Origin: Leisingera sp. JC1
Lineage (GTDB): Bacteria; Pseudomonadota; Alphaproteobacteria; Rhodobacterales; Rhodobacteraceae
Direction of reading: 5' to 3'
Length of the DNA: 60,954 nt
Assembly: GCF_001679925.1 (NCBI RefSeq)
Contig: NZ_LYUZ01000087.1
Coordinates: 1-60,954 of the forward strand
Both the position numbers and the translations under genes were made by a program. The first letter of the stretch is position 1; every line of letters starts with the position of its first letter. The notes beneath the pieces are model-generated. The model was given only the letters and a program-made list of their open reading frames with translations. It made no database searches and was not told the origin of the DNA. Below are positions 31,813 to 40,653 of this stretch, one piece after another.

Positions 31813-32158
31813 GGTGCCTCGTAAGCTCCCTGTGATTCCTCTTCTTCAGTAGTCGCGACCGTACCACCGGTGGGGTTTTCCCGCAATCGTGAGGCAATAT
31901 CGGGTACTCCATCATACCGGAGCACCCAAAAGTCATCGTGTCTGTGACTACGCACATCCGTCGATCAGCTGTGCCATTCCGTTGCCGGGATATATGTCTT
32001 CCCTTTTGCCGTCGCACATTTCAGTCGTCAACACAAACGAGAAACGCATATCTCAGAAAATGTACAACCAGAGCGGTTGACTTCCTAGCGGTCCGACGGC
32101 TAGAAGAACGTACAACGGCGGATGTATACTTTCTTTCGGTCGTCAAACCACCTATGAA

Positions 32159-32179
32159 ATCGTCTCACTGGGAGACGAT
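32159..32179 (+). promoter_or_regulatory. Hairpin occluding a ribosome binding site
   Basis: ATCGTCTC and GAGACGAT (32159-32166, 32172-32179) pair perfectly over 8 bases around ACTGG, two bases before the ATG at 32182. The only Shine-Dalgarno candidate (GGGAG) is inside the stem. It may act as a translational switch or as a protein operator. Confidence 0.5.
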
Positions 32180-32181
32180 CC

Positions 32182-32562
32182 ATGCCGATAGCGAGACACT
32201 ATTCCTTGGTTACTGTTGCTGGAGTTCGCCTCTGGAGAGAGCAAGGAACTGTATTCCGCTGCCGGTATGACCTTGTAAGAGTTGGTCAGAGAAATGTTTC
32301 TCCGGTCTACAATTGCGTTTATCTGGTCGATGCCGAAGAGAACATCTTGGTTTCGACAGCAACGCGCCCTGATGGATCTGTCGAGGAACGTAAGCTCAAC
32401 CTTTGGCCTGGCTTGCTCGCCCGCCATCACGTCGAATATGGCGATGGGTCAATGCTGGTTTTCAACCCAGAAAACCAAACAATCTCGACATGGTTTTTGT
32501 CGGACGACACAACTGCCAAACTCGGTACAGTTGGCAAAGATTGTTCGGAATCCGAAACTTAA
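32182..32562 (+). CDS. Hypothetical protein upstream of the transfer operon
   Basis: A 126-aa soluble protein (MPIARHYSLVTVAGVRLW...), probably beta-rich. Its leader hairpin covers the ribosome binding site. It precedes traA by 235 bases and might regulate transfer, but no DNA-binding motif is seen. Not recognised. Confidence 0.55.
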   Translation: MPIARHYSLVTVAGVRLWREQGTVFRCRYDLVRVGQRNVSPVYNCVYLVDAEENILVSTATRPDGSVEERKLNLWPGLLARHHVEYGDGSMLVFNPENQTISTWFLSDDTTAKLGTVGKDCSESET

Positions 32563-32653
32563 CCAACTTGCTGCACTGCCGCTAGTTGCGGCAACCAAAA
32601 TCCGGGCTAAGCGCGAACTGGGTGCCGTAACCTCCCTGTCGGTAACGTTTGCG

Positions 32654-32684
32654 CGGCGCATGTTTGTGGCCCAGGCATGCGCCG
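32654..32684. promoter_or_regulatory. Palindrome in the transfer operon leader
   Basis: CGGCGCATG (32654-32662) and CATGCGCCG (32676-32684) pair perfectly around 13 bases, about 115 bases before traA. A second hairpin, CCCGCGG/CCGCGGG, lies near 32733. The transfer operon promoter must lie in 32563-32797; I cannot assign a clear -35/-10. Confidence 0.45.
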
Positions 32685-32797
32685 AATTATCCAATTCCCA
32701 CGAATATTCTGAATTTCGCCTGCAATGGGCGAGATCCCGCGGTGTCGGACCCGCGGGTTATTTCTGTGCATCTAAAACTACGAAAGGAACGAGGGAC

Positions 32798-33163
32798 ATG
32801 CACATTTCGAAGACCCTGAAGAATGGCGCACTGGCTGCGGCAGTGGCTGTGGCAGGCACCGGCGCTATGGCAGCCGGTTCGGACACCGGTGTTGAAGCCG
32901 GTTTCTATGCGCTCGGTCAGGACCTGAACACCATCCTGGCTGGGGCCGGTGGTTACGTCATCATGATCCTGTCTGTGATCATCGGCGGCGTGACCCTGGC
33001 CGTGACCGGCCGCTGGGGTCAGGTCGCTATCGCCGTGGGTGTGGCAATCTTCCTGGGCTACGGCATCCAGACCCTGACCAGCCTCGGCGGTGTGACGGCA
33101 AGCACCGACCTTCTGGAGCTGTCGGCCGTTGAGGCCCCCGTTTCGGAAACCGTCACTCAGTGA
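32798..33163 (+). CDS. traA: Conjugative pilin TraA (propilin)
   Basis: A 121-aa propilin. Signal peptide of about 26 residues (MHISKTLKNGALAAAV ... GAMAA), then two hydrophobic helices: GGYVIMILSVIIGGVTLAV and VAIAVGVAIFLGYGI, joined by a short TGRWGQ basic loop, the usual F-pilin layout. Mature form about 95 residues. It polymerises into the extendable pilus. GAGGGAC precedes the ATG at 32798. First gene of the pilus operon, followed by traL as in F. Confidence 0.88.
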   Translation: MHISKTLKNGALAAAVAVAGTGAMAAGSDTGVEAGFYALGQDLNTILAGAGGYVIMILSVIIGGVTLAVTGRWGQVAIAVGVAIFLGYGIQTLTSLGGVTASTDLLELSAVEAPVSETVTQ

Positions 33164-33220
33164 TCTGGACCTGCTTCCCGCGCCTCCGGGTGCGGGAAGC
33201 AATTCCTGAAAGGAAGAGGC

Positions 33221-33508
33221 ATGAGCAACGTCGTCAAAGTGGAACAGAGGCTGCAAGACCCGCCGCAGTTCTTTTTTCTGCCCGCCGATGAGGCGGTGGC
33301 CGGGCTGTTTCCAGTAGTCATGGGCCTCTTGGGCCGTCAGGCGTTTCTAGGATTTGCCGCCGGTCTTGCTTTTTATTTCATCTGGAAACGTGTGAAAGGC
33401 GAGCGCGGACTGCAGGGCTTGCTGGCGCTTCTCTATTGGATCACTCCGAAAGAGGTCACCCTTTACCGTTCCTTCCCGGATAGCGCTGTCAGCGCCTGGA
33501 GGGCGTGA
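33221..33508 (+). CDS. traL: Pilus assembly protein TraL
   Basis: A 95-aa inner-membrane protein. PPQFFFLPADE near the N-terminus and two hydrophobic segments (residues 28-55), then LYWITPKEVTLYRSFPDSAVSAWRA, match TraL of F-type systems (VirB3-like). It helps build the pilus at the inner membrane. The strong AAGGAAGAGG site lies before the ATG. Its stop overlaps the traE ATG by one base. Confidence 0.9.
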   Translation: MSNVVKVEQRLQDPPQFFFLPADEAVAGLFPVVMGLLGRQAFLGFAAGLAFYFIWKRVKGERGLQGLLALLYWITPKEVTLYRSFPDSAVSAWRA

Positions 33509-34062
33509 TGAACTTTCAAAACATGGGCAGAGCCTTGAGCAGGTCGCGGCGCGCCGTGTTTGCACTGGGCGGCCTCACTGTTGCACTGGTTGCTGCCAAT
33601 CTGATGCTGTCGGCCAAACTTTGGTCTCAGTCCAATCAGGTGGTTCTTGTGCCAACCACCGTCAGCGACGGGATGGTGGCGCGCGGAACAGTGGATAAAG
33701 GCTATGTTGAGGCACTTGCGCTGGATGCAGTCTACGCGATGTACAACAGCTCGCCCCGGACCCTTCATTACGGACGCAGCACGTTGGAACGGCTGAGCGG
33801 CCCGGCTGAACGGGCCAGCATCCTGGATACCTACGACCGGATCTCCAAGGACATCACCGAACGCAAGATCTCGACCGTCTTCTTTCCCCGGAAGATCGAG
33901 CACAATTTTGCCAGCTATGAAGTGGTGGTTGAAGGCGACCTCGCCACTTACCTGGAAACAACTCAAGTCACCCGCGAAGACCGCCGGATTTTGATCCGGT
34001 TCAAGCCGCAGGCCGGTTCAGTCCGGCTCGCCGCTATCGGGAAAATCTCAGCGGAGGAGTGA
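33508..34062 (+). CDS. traE: T4SS protein TraE (VirB5-position/VirB8-like)
   Basis: A 184-aa protein with a single N-terminal membrane anchor (residues 18-40) and a periplasmic domain containing LVPTTVSDGMVARGTVDKGYVEALALDAVYAM, typical of TraE. It is a structural part of the inner-membrane channel base. The ATG at 33508 overlaps the traL stop; a GTG one codon upstream is in the same frame. Confidence 0.88.
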   Translation: MNFQNMGRALSRSRRAVFALGGLTVALVAANLMLSAKLWSQSNQVVLVPTTVSDGMVARGTVDKGYVEALALDAVYAMYNSSPRTLHYGRSTLERLSGPAERASILDTYDRISKDITERKISTVFFPRKIEHNFASYEVVVEGDLATYLETTQVTREDRRILIRFKPQAGSVRLAAIGKISAEE

Positions 34063-34070
34063 AGCTGAAC

Positions 34071-34784
34071 ATGTTGAAGTCTATGAAACTGGCTGCGGTT
34101 TTCGCAGCCGGGCTGGCGGCGGCTTGCCCGGTGAATGCGGCAGATCAGCGGTTCACGATCAATGAAGACGGGTTGGTGCGTTTCAAGGCCTCGGTCACGG
34201 GCATTACCCGCATCAGTATCACTGGCGACCGGATAAAGCGCATTGTCCATGACGAAGACGTGTCCGTCTACCAAGCCAAACACGACGAAAATACCGGCGA
34301 CCTCTTTCTCAAATATGCCGGGCCGGAAGGAATGCCGGAAAAGGAAGGCGGCTATCTGGTCACGGAAAAGGGCCTGACAGTCGCCTATGAAATCCTGCCG
34401 ATCCGGGCCAGCACGCAAACCGCGCTGATCACTGTCAGAAGCAAGAACCCGGAACCGGAGGCGGCTGCAGGCAGCGGCAGCTTTGCGGAAACATCACTTG
34501 GCGGCGGGGACGGACTGGCAGCGCAGCTGACGGCCGCGACCCGCGACACCATCAGGTCGAAGATCCGCAGCCCGCGCCCCAGCGGCGGGCGGCACGGTGC
34601 GCTGGTTTCTTCGCACCGCACCGGTGAGCTGGTTGGCGAGGTTCGTGTGGCCGCGGCCGGAAAGTCGCCTCGGCAGGTTCGGGAACAGGAGTTTTACCGG
34701 TCCGGCGTGCTGTCGGTCTGGGTTCAGAAAAAGAGCCTCGCTGCCGGTGAACGGTCCTGGGTTGTTGTTGTGAGGGGGAAGTGA
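34071..34784 (+). CDS. traK: Outer-membrane core protein TraK
   Basis: A 237-aa secreted protein (signal peptide about residues 1-23). It is the VirB9-like, secretin-related ring component, recognisable by the N-terminal FTINEDGLVRFKASVTGITRI segment and the C-terminal SVWVQKKSLAAGERSWVVVV. With TraB and TraV it forms the outer-membrane core complex. The ATG at 34071 lies 12 bases after GGAGGAG; a GTG at 34059 is an alternative start. Confidence 0.85.
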   Translation: MLKSMKLAAVFAAGLAAACPVNAADQRFTINEDGLVRFKASVTGITRISITGDRIKRIVHDEDVSVYQAKHDENTGDLFLKYAGPEGMPEKEGGYLVTEKGLTVAYEILPIRASTQTALITVRSKNPEPEAAAGSGSFAETSLGGGDGLAAQLTAATRDTIRSKIRSPRPSGGRHGALVSSHRTGELVGEVRVAAAGKSPRQVREQEFYRSGVLSVWVQKKSLAAGERSWVVVVRGK

Positions 34785-36064
34785 TGGCGCAGAAAAACCG
34801 CAAGACGAACCAGCTTATCGCAATTTCCGTAGTCGGGGGCATTGTCGTGGTCGGCTTCATAGGGCTGGGTGCAATGATGAACCGTGGGGCAGGGGGCGCG
34901 GGGCTGCCAAACCGCGCCAACCCAACGGTAGACGAGACCATTATCTCGGACCGCACGGCTGCGGCCTCGCCGGAAATGTCCTGGATCACCTCCGGGCGGC
35001 TCCAAATGGAGCGTCTCCAGAAGGAGCTGCAAGAGCAGCGCAAACTGGTCGAGCAGTCCCGTCGGGAAGCCGAACAACAGGCTGAGGCAATCCGGCAGGA
35101 ATATGATGAGCCTATCCTGCAGCTGATCGAAAAGATTTCGACGCTGGAAACCCAACTGGCAGAAGCCACGAGCCGCCCTGCCGCCAACGGGCCGGAACAG
35201 ACGTTCAATGCAGCGGCGCAATTGCCCGGCAAAGAGCAACTGACCCAAGAGCCTGCAGAAATGGGGCCGGGGAGCGACTTCATCGAGCGCCGTACGCCTT
35301 CACGCACGACGACGCGCCGGGCAGGCCAAACAGCAGGAGAAGGGGAGCAAGCGGCAGCACGCGGCAACTTCGGGCAGACTTTCACCCTTGCCCCAATTGA
35401 GCAACCTGAAAACACAGAGCGCTCCGTCCGCCGCTTGGGCGACTACCTTCCGGCCGGCAGCTATGCACCTGCCGTTGTTCTGTCTGGCGCCGATGCCTCG
35501 ACCAATGTTTCCAACCGTGACAATCCGATTCCGGTTCTGTTCCGGATTACCGGCTCCGCGGTGACCGCGGCGCTTGGAAACAGTCGGCCCGCGCGGGTGA
35601 ACCTGAAGGGTTGCACGGTGCAGGGATCTGCAACCGGCGATCTGTCCTCGGAGCGTGTGAAGGTGCGCCTGATTTCCATGACCTGCGTGAACCAACGTGG
35701 TGAAATTTTGGAAACCAAAGTCGCGGGCTACATGGCCGGGTCCGGCAAGGAAGGCGTGCGCGGGCACGTCGTGAGCCGTGAAGGCGCCAACGTCCGGAAT
35801 GCCGCCATCGCAGGAGCATTGGGCGGCCTGGGCAAAGGGCTGAGCGCCGGGGCTACCGCGTCTCTCAGCCAGGAAAACGCCTCGGTCAGCCAGATCCTTC
35901 AGAGCGCAGGTGCAGGCACGCTGGCAGGCGGAGCTGAAGAAGCCGCCAGCACGCTGGCAGATTACTACATCAAACGGGCCGAACAATATCAGCCGGTGGT
36001 CTCCCTCTATGGCGGAACCAAGGTCGAGCTCGTGTTTCTCGAAGGGGTGGAGCTGGGCCAATGA
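34784..36064 (+). CDS. traB: Core channel protein TraB (VirB10-like)
   Basis: A 426-aa protein: one N-terminal membrane helix (residues 12-33), a coiled coil at about 65-130 (ERLQKELQEQRKLVEQSRRE), a Pro/Gly-rich linker, and a VirB10-type beta-barrel domain from about 220 (GSYAPAVVLSGADASTNV, PVLFRITGSAVT, LKGCTVQGSATGDLSSERVKVRL). It spans both membranes and links the inner complex to the TraK/TraV ring. Overlaps traK by one base and traV by 4. Confidence 0.92.
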   Translation: MAQKNRKTNQLIAISVVGGIVVVGFIGLGAMMNRGAGGAGLPNRANPTVDETIISDRTAAASPEMSWITSGRLQMERLQKELQEQRKLVEQSRREAEQQAEAIRQEYDEPILQLIEKISTLETQLAEATSRPAANGPEQTFNAAAQLPGKEQLTQEPAEMGPGSDFIERRTPSRTTTRRAGQTAGEGEQAAARGNFGQTFTLAPIEQPENTERSVRRLGDYLPAGSYAPAVVLSGADASTNVSNRDNPIPVLFRITGSAVTAALGNSRPARVNLKGCTVQGSATGDLSSERVKVRLISMTCVNQRGEILETKVAGYMAGSGKEGVRGHVVSREGANVRNAAIAGALGGLGKGLSAGATASLSQENASVSQILQSAGAGTLAGGAEEAASTLADYYIKRAEQYQPVVSLYGGTKVELVFLEGVELGQ

Positions 36065-36450
36065 AGAAAATCGCAAGCCTGATTTTGATCGCGCTGGCCG
36101 CTGGCTGTGCCAATCCGAACACGGAAAAAGACTTCCTGTGTGAAGCGCAGCAAGGGTCTCCCTGTACCACTATCGGTGCGGTGGACGGCACTGGAGCCGC
36201 CGCCGTGACCTCTGTTCAGGAACGTCCCGAAGATACTGCGGTGAAGAGCCTCGCGCAGAACCCGCTGTTCTCCGGCAAAGGGGCCTTCACCGGCCTGCCG
36301 GACGGCGGTTTCCCCTACAACGCCGCGGCCTACCGCTCTCCGGAAGTCGTCGGAACGCTTTGGGTGGCACCGATCCTAGATGAAGGCGGGATCATGCATG
36401 AGGCGCGCTTTGTGCATTTCGTGATCCAGGAAGGGCAGTGGCGTCAGTGA
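36061..36450 (+). CDS. traV: Outer-membrane lipoprotein TraV
   Basis: A 129-aa lipoprotein with lipobox LAAGC (Cys at residue 16) and a small periplasmic domain; later segments PYRSPEVVGTLWVAPILDEGG match the end of TraV in F-type systems (VirB7-like role). It anchors the core complex in the outer membrane. ATG overlaps the traB stop by 4 bases. Confidence 0.85.
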   Translation: MKKIASLILIALAAGCANPNTEKDFLCEAQQGSPCTTIGAVDGTGAAAVTSVQERPEDTAVKSLAQNPLFSGKGAFTGLPDGGFPYNAAAYRSPEVVGTLWVAPILDEGGIMHEARFVHFVIQEGQWRQ

Positions 36451-36674
36451 TGAGCACTCCCAGCAAAGAGCAATTGCAACAGAAGGCCGACCGCATGGCC
36501 GAGATCCGGGAGGACCGTCGGGAGGCCGGGTTTACCGAAGTGACGTGCTGGGTCCCGAAAGAACAGGCGCGCAGTTTCAGAGACTACGCATGGGGATTGG
36601 TTGAAGGCGTCGACCGGGCCTTCCCACACCGCGCCCGAGAGGGACAACGCCGCCGCCAAAGGAGCAAAAAATGA
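36450..36674 (+). CDS. Small basic protein between traV and traC
   Basis: A 74-aa basic protein (MSTPSKEQLQQKADRMAEIREDR ... RRRQRSKK) without membrane segments. Contains VTCWVPKEQARSFRDYAW, which resembles short ribbon-helix-helix-like proteins, so DNA binding is possible. Its position resembles the traR slot in F, but the sequence does not show TraR's zinc finger. Overlaps both neighbours. Confidence 0.7.
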   Translation: MSTPSKEQLQQKADRMAEIREDRREAGFTEVTCWVPKEQARSFRDYAWGLVEGVDRAFPHRAREGQRRRQRSKK

Positions 36675-39157
36675 CATTCTTTCGTGATGTGATGGCAGGG
36701 CTGTTCGGTGACGTTCCTTGGACAGAGGACGAGCCGGATCTGATGGAGGGCGATGTGCTCTCTGACATTCTGCCGTGGCGGGCCTATGACCCGGAGCACA
36801 AACTCTATCATTTTACCCATGGCAGCGGCTTCCTGATGGAAGTGGGGGCGTCGATCGGTCAAAACGACCTGGCGGAGAATATCGGCGGAGTCATTGCCGC
36901 AAACCTACCGTCCAGTGCCACATTTCAGGTGCTGAACTGGACCTCCCCCGCCATTGAACCGGTTGCCGGGCGCTGGAAATCGGCGCGTCTTGGCCGGTCG
37001 GCTCTGATTGACGAAATGGTCAATCAGAGGGTGTCTCACCTTCAGAATATGCGGTTCGGCATTGAAGAAGACGGTGCCCGTGCAATCCCCTTCGACAGGC
37101 ACATCTTTGTCGCCGTCTGGCTGGAATCGGAAGAGTTGGGCATCGAGGACGAAAAGCGCCTCAAGTCCATGCGCTCGGCCCTCAGGAATGTGTTCAGCAC
37201 AGCCAGCTGGTCGATGGATGTGGAACCGCCGCGGTTCCTCGCTCTCCTGCGCGAGCTGTTCCACGCGGCTCGCCCGGAAGGCAGCGGAGAGGACTGGGAC
37301 CAGGAAGCCTATGACGACAACATGCCGCTCAACTATCAGCTGCCCGGCGCGTCCCTGCGTGTTGGCAGCCAAGCGCTTCAATTCTCCGGAACACCTGAGC
37401 TGGCGGCTACTGTCTCTTCTGTGAATGCCTATCCGCCGGAATGGGTCTTTGGTCTTGGTATGGCACTCAACGGCGATCCCGCCCGGCTGATGGACCGCCC
37501 GCTTGGTCCGGTTCTGACATCGTTCACGCTGAAGGCGATGCCAGGCCAGAAGGCCGGGGCATTTATCCTGAAGAAACGTGGCATGGCGGAACACGCCGCC
37601 AACAGCTCGTTTGGAAAGTTCGTCCCGAACTTTGGGGAGAAAAAGGCGGAGCTGGACGCGCTGGCAGCAGAAATTCAGGCGGGCGAACGCCTCTTTGAAA
37701 CCCTCTATACCATCGTCGCCTATGCCAGGGGCGGTGCAACAGAGGCGCAGATGGCGGCAGGCGAGGTGGAATCTATCTACCGGCGCCAGCGGATCAAGCT
37801 CTCCAAGGATACTTTCCTGCAGTTGCCCTTGTTCCTTGCCAGCCTGCCGTTTGGCTGCTCGGGCAAAATGATGTCCGACTTCGGGCGGCAGATGCGTATG
37901 CGACTGATGAAGTCGGCCGCCGCGATGGCCTTCCTGCCGGTACACGGGGAGTGGATGGGCAATGCCCGCGGAGCCGGAATGCTGCTGGCCGGACGTCAGG
38001 GGCAGGTGTTCCAGTGGGACAATTTCCGTTCGTCGGGCAACTACAACACCGCCGTGGTAGGCAAGTCCGGAGCCGGTAAATCAGTGCTGATGCAAGAACT
38101 GGCGGTGGGGATCTACACTTCCGGCGGCAACGTCCTGGTGATTGACGACGGCTATTCGTTCAAAACCACGGCGGAAATCCTGGGCGGCAAGCACATTGCT
38201 TTTGACGGCCAGACCCGCAACCGCCTCAATCCGTTTTCCCTGCTCGATGCGGGTGCCATGGGGCAGGACGAATACAAAACCGATGCTATCGAGCTGGTCA
38301 CCCGCGTTGTTGCCTCGATGGCTGACCTCGGCGGCCATACCGGCGGACGGGTTGAGGGGGTTGAAGAGGACTATATCCGCGCGGCCATTGCCCAGGTCTG
38401 GGATGAAAACGGCCGAGACGGTGAAATCTCCGATGTGCGCGACCGGCTGCAGGATGCCGCGGCTGGTGAACCGCGGCTGCCTGATGTGGTGCGCAAACTC
38501 AACCGGTATTCACGCGGTGGTGCTTACGGCCACTACTTTGAAGGTGAGGCCAATATCACACTGGATTCCCCGTTCACGGTGGTGGAGCTGAGTGACATCA
38601 AGGGGCAGGCCGGTCTTGAGGCGACCATCCTGCAGATCGTCATGTTCCTTGGCACCGAACTGATGTTCAAAACCTCCCGTTCCACGCCTACAGCCATCGT
38701 GATTGATGAGGCTTGGGATCTGCTGAAAGGAACCGGCACTGCGGCCTTTATTGAAGGTGTCGTGCGCCGGGCGCGGAAATACACCGGGGCGCTGATCACC
38801 GGCACGCAGTCGATGCAGGACTACAAGGCCAACCCCGCCGCTAGCGTCTGCCTGGAGAACTCTGACTTCCGGATCTTCATGGCCCAGAAACCGGAGAGCA
38901 TCGACGCGCTGCAGAGCATCGACCCGCCGGTGAAAATGCTTTTGAAGTCGCTGACATCGGTTCCGGGCCGGTTTTCCGAACTCGCAATCCAGATGCCTGA
39001 GGGCTTTGCCTACGGGCGTCTGCTGCTCGATCCGTTTTCGCTGGCGGTGTTCTCTTCCAAAGGCTCCACGGTCGAACGGATGAACCACTACAAGGCCCAG
39101 GGCATGAGCACAGTGGAAGCCATCAAAACCCTTGTTGAGCGGGGGGAAGTGGCATGA
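36671..39157 (+). CDS. traC: Pilus assembly ATPase TraC (VirB4-like)
   Basis: An 828-aa cytoplasmic ATPase. Walker A VVGKSGAGKSVLM near residue 463 and Walker B TAIVIDEAWDLL near 674, followed by the VirB4-type GTQSMQDYKANPAA and FRIFMAQKPES segments. It powers pilin handling and pilus assembly at the inner membrane. Length and motifs are complete. Overlaps the small gene before it and trbI after it by 4 bases each. Confidence 0.95.
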   Translation: MTFFRDVMAGLFGDVPWTEDEPDLMEGDVLSDILPWRAYDPEHKLYHFTHGSGFLMEVGASIGQNDLAENIGGVIAANLPSSATFQVLNWTSPAIEPVAGRWKSARLGRSALIDEMVNQRVSHLQNMRFGIEEDGARAIPFDRHIFVAVWLESEELGIEDEKRLKSMRSALRNVFSTASWSMDVEPPRFLALLRELFHAARPEGSGEDWDQEAYDDNMPLNYQLPGASLRVGSQALQFSGTPELAATVSSVNAYPPEWVFGLGMALNGDPARLMDRPLGPVLTSFTLKAMPGQKAGAFILKKRGMAEHAANSSFGKFVPNFGEKKAELDALAAEIQAGERLFETLYTIVAYARGGATEAQMAAGEVESIYRRQRIKLSKDTFLQLPLFLASLPFGCSGKMMSDFGRQMRMRLMKSAAAMAFLPVHGEWMGNARGAGMLLAGRQGQVFQWDNFRSSGNYNTAVVGKSGAGKSVLMQELAVGIYTSGGNVLVIDDGYSFKTTAEILGGKHIAFDGQTRNRLNPFSLLDAGAMGQDEYKTDAIELVTRVVASMADLGGHTGGRVEGVEEDYIRAAIAQVWDENGRDGEISDVRDRLQDAAAGEPRLPDVVRKLNRYSRGGAYGHYFEGEANITLDSPFTVVELSDIKGQAGLEATILQIVMFLGTELMFKTSRSTPTAIVIDEAWDLLKGTGTAAFIEGVVRRARKYTGALITGTQSMQDYKANPAASVCLENSDFRIFMAQKPESIDALQSIDPPVKMLLKSLTSVPGRFSELAIQMPEGFAYGRLLLDPFSLAVFSSKGSTVERMNHYKAQGMSTVEAIKTLVERGEVA

Positions 39158-39507
39158 GCTGGCAGAAGAAGACCCTCATTGCGCTTGGTATTGTGGCTCT
39201 GGCCCAGGCCGCTGTGTTTGTGTTCCTGCTGTTGCCGGATGATGAGCCTCCGGCGGTTGCGGTTTTCGATCCGGAAAAAAGCCTGACCATGTTCGTGGTC
39301 TGGTCGAATGGCCGGGTGCCGGACGAGCAATTCGGGGACACCCTGCCAGCATTCCAGCAGGCCGTTCAGTTGGAGATTGACCGGCTTTCCAGCCAGACCG
39401 GGCAGGTTGTCGTCCGCAAGGGCGCGGTGCTGTCGGCTGCGGGTCTTCAGGCCGCTGACGTCACCGGCGTCATCATGGAAAAGGTGCTGAGTGATGCGGC
39501 GTTCTAA
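39154..39507 (+). CDS. trbI: TrbI family transfer protein (F-type)
   Basis: A 117-aa inner-membrane protein with one N-terminal helix (residues 7-28) and a periplasmic tail containing LTMFVVWSNGRVPDEQF and VVVRKGAVLSAAGLQAADVT. In F, TrbI affects pilus outgrowth and retraction and lies between traC and traW, as here. Confidence 0.78.
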   Translation: MSWQKKTLIALGIVALAQAAVFVFLLLPDDEPPAVAVFDPEKSLTMFVVWSNGRVPDEQFGDTLPAFQQAVQLEIDRLSSQTGQVVVRKGAVLSAAGLQAADVTGVIMEKVLSDAAF

Positions 39508-40006
39508 GCTGGTTTTGATCCTGCCCACCTTGGCTGTGGCAGCTGCCGGTTATTACGGGCTTGCCTGCGGGCGTCTGGTTGTAAATTCAACCAGCAGCCT
39601 GAAAGGCAATGCCTACGCAATGGTGACCTGGCCGCTGATCTTGCGGCCGGGTGCCATCGTCGCGGTCGAAATGCCGGAGGTTCTGGAGGGAAAGTTCGGC
39701 GGGCATGAGCTTTATCTGACCAAGCGGATTGCCGGGGTTGCCGGCGATCCGGTCCGCCGCTCGGGCAATAGCCTCTGCATTAATGGCACCTGTGTCGAGG
39801 GGCAGCTGAAGAACGGTGCACTTGTTGCACCGCTCTGGCAGGGCGATGTGGTGCCGGACGGAATGATTGCCGTGTTCGGAGACAGCCCGGACAGCCTGGA
39901 CAGCCGCTATGCGGTGATCGGCCCGCGGCCGGTGGCGGAAGTCGCCGCCGCAGGATTTGAAATCCCTTTCCCCCATTGGACAGACCTTGCGGAGCGCTGG
40001 AAATGA
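39494..40006 (+). CDS. TraF-type S26 signal peptidase (pilin maturation protease)
   Basis: A 170-aa membrane-anchored serine protease of the S26 family. The likely nucleophile is Ser35 in NSTSSLKGNAY and the general base Lys77 in YLTKRIAGVAGD; a C-terminal FGDSPDSLDSRY box completes the fold. In RP4, TraF of this family cyclises the pilin; in F-type alphaproteobacterial operons it sits at this place. It overlaps trbI by 14 bases. Two Cys near residues 93-98 may form a disulfide. Different from the thioredoxin-like TraF at 45516. Confidence 0.85.
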   Translation: MRRSKLVLILPTLAVAAAGYYGLACGRLVVNSTSSLKGNAYAMVTWPLILRPGAIVAVEMPEVLEGKFGGHELYLTKRIAGVAGDPVRRSGNSLCINGTCVEGQLKNGALVAPLWQGDVVPDGMIAVFGDSPDSLDSRYAVIGPRPVAEVAAAGFEIPFPHWTDLAERWK

Positions 40007-40653
40007 CTCATCACCGCCGCCGTTTTCATGCTGCCCTTCTGGTCCTCGCTGCTGCCGCAGGGCAGGGGGCGGCCAAGGATCTCGGTACCCACGGCCCTTT
40101 GTTCGAGGTGGCTGAACCCTCGCTGCTGGACACGATCAAGAACCGGCTCCTGGAAATGGAAGCGGCTGGCGAGCTGGATCAGATGCGGCAGGAAATGCAG
40201 GACACCACGCGGGCCTATGTGAACCGGCCGCGTCCGGTTCAGGGTCTCGGCAAGGCAGAGGAATATGCGGTTTGGGAGGTCGATATGTCGATCACCCTGA
40301 AAGAGGATCTGGCAGACCATCAAGGCCGGGTCTTCGCCCGCGCTGGCACAGTCGTTAATCCGTTGGCCTATTCCCGCTTTGAAAAGCGCATCGTCCTGCT
40401 TGACGGCGACGATCCCGACCAGGTGGCCTTTGCGCTGGCGGATGGCGGCGAGTTGGACACGCTTCTGGTGCTGGTGAACGGTGATCCGCTGGGCCTGATG
40501 CGCGAGCATGGCCGCCGGTTCTACTTCGACCAGGATGCTGTGCTGGTGAAACGCTTCGGCATCCGCAATGTGCCTGCCGTGGTGCAGCGCGCGGATCCTG
40601 TCATGCAGGTGGAAGAAATCGCGCTCGGAAAGGGCGGGGAGGTTCTGCAATGA
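40003..40653 (+). CDS. traW: Pilus assembly protein TraW
   Basis: A 216-aa secreted periplasmic protein (signal peptide about residues 1-23). Motifs YVNRPRPV, FARAGTVVNPL and GDDPDQVAFALA, then FDQDAVLVKRFGIRNVPAVV, are typical of TraW, which resembles the N-terminal part of the TrbC/TraU module in thioredoxin-like fold. Needed for pilus assembly. ATG overlaps the previous stop by 4 bases. Confidence 0.88.
   Translation: MTHHRRRFHAALLVLAAAAGQGAAKDLGTHGPLFEVAEPSLLDTIKNRLLEMEAAGELDQMRQEMQDTTRAYVNRPRPVQGLGKAEEYAVWEVDMSITLKEDLADHQGRVFARAGTVVNPLAYSRFEKRIVLLDGDDPDQVAFALADGGELDTLLVLVNGDPLGLMREHGRRFYFDQDAVLVKRFGIRNVPAVVQRADPVMQVEEIALGKGGEVLQ

Noticed and set aside
34552-35415. Minus-strand open frame of 287 codons opposite traK/traB
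   Set aside because: Ser/Arg/Cys-rich low-complexity product, overlaps two confirmed genes.
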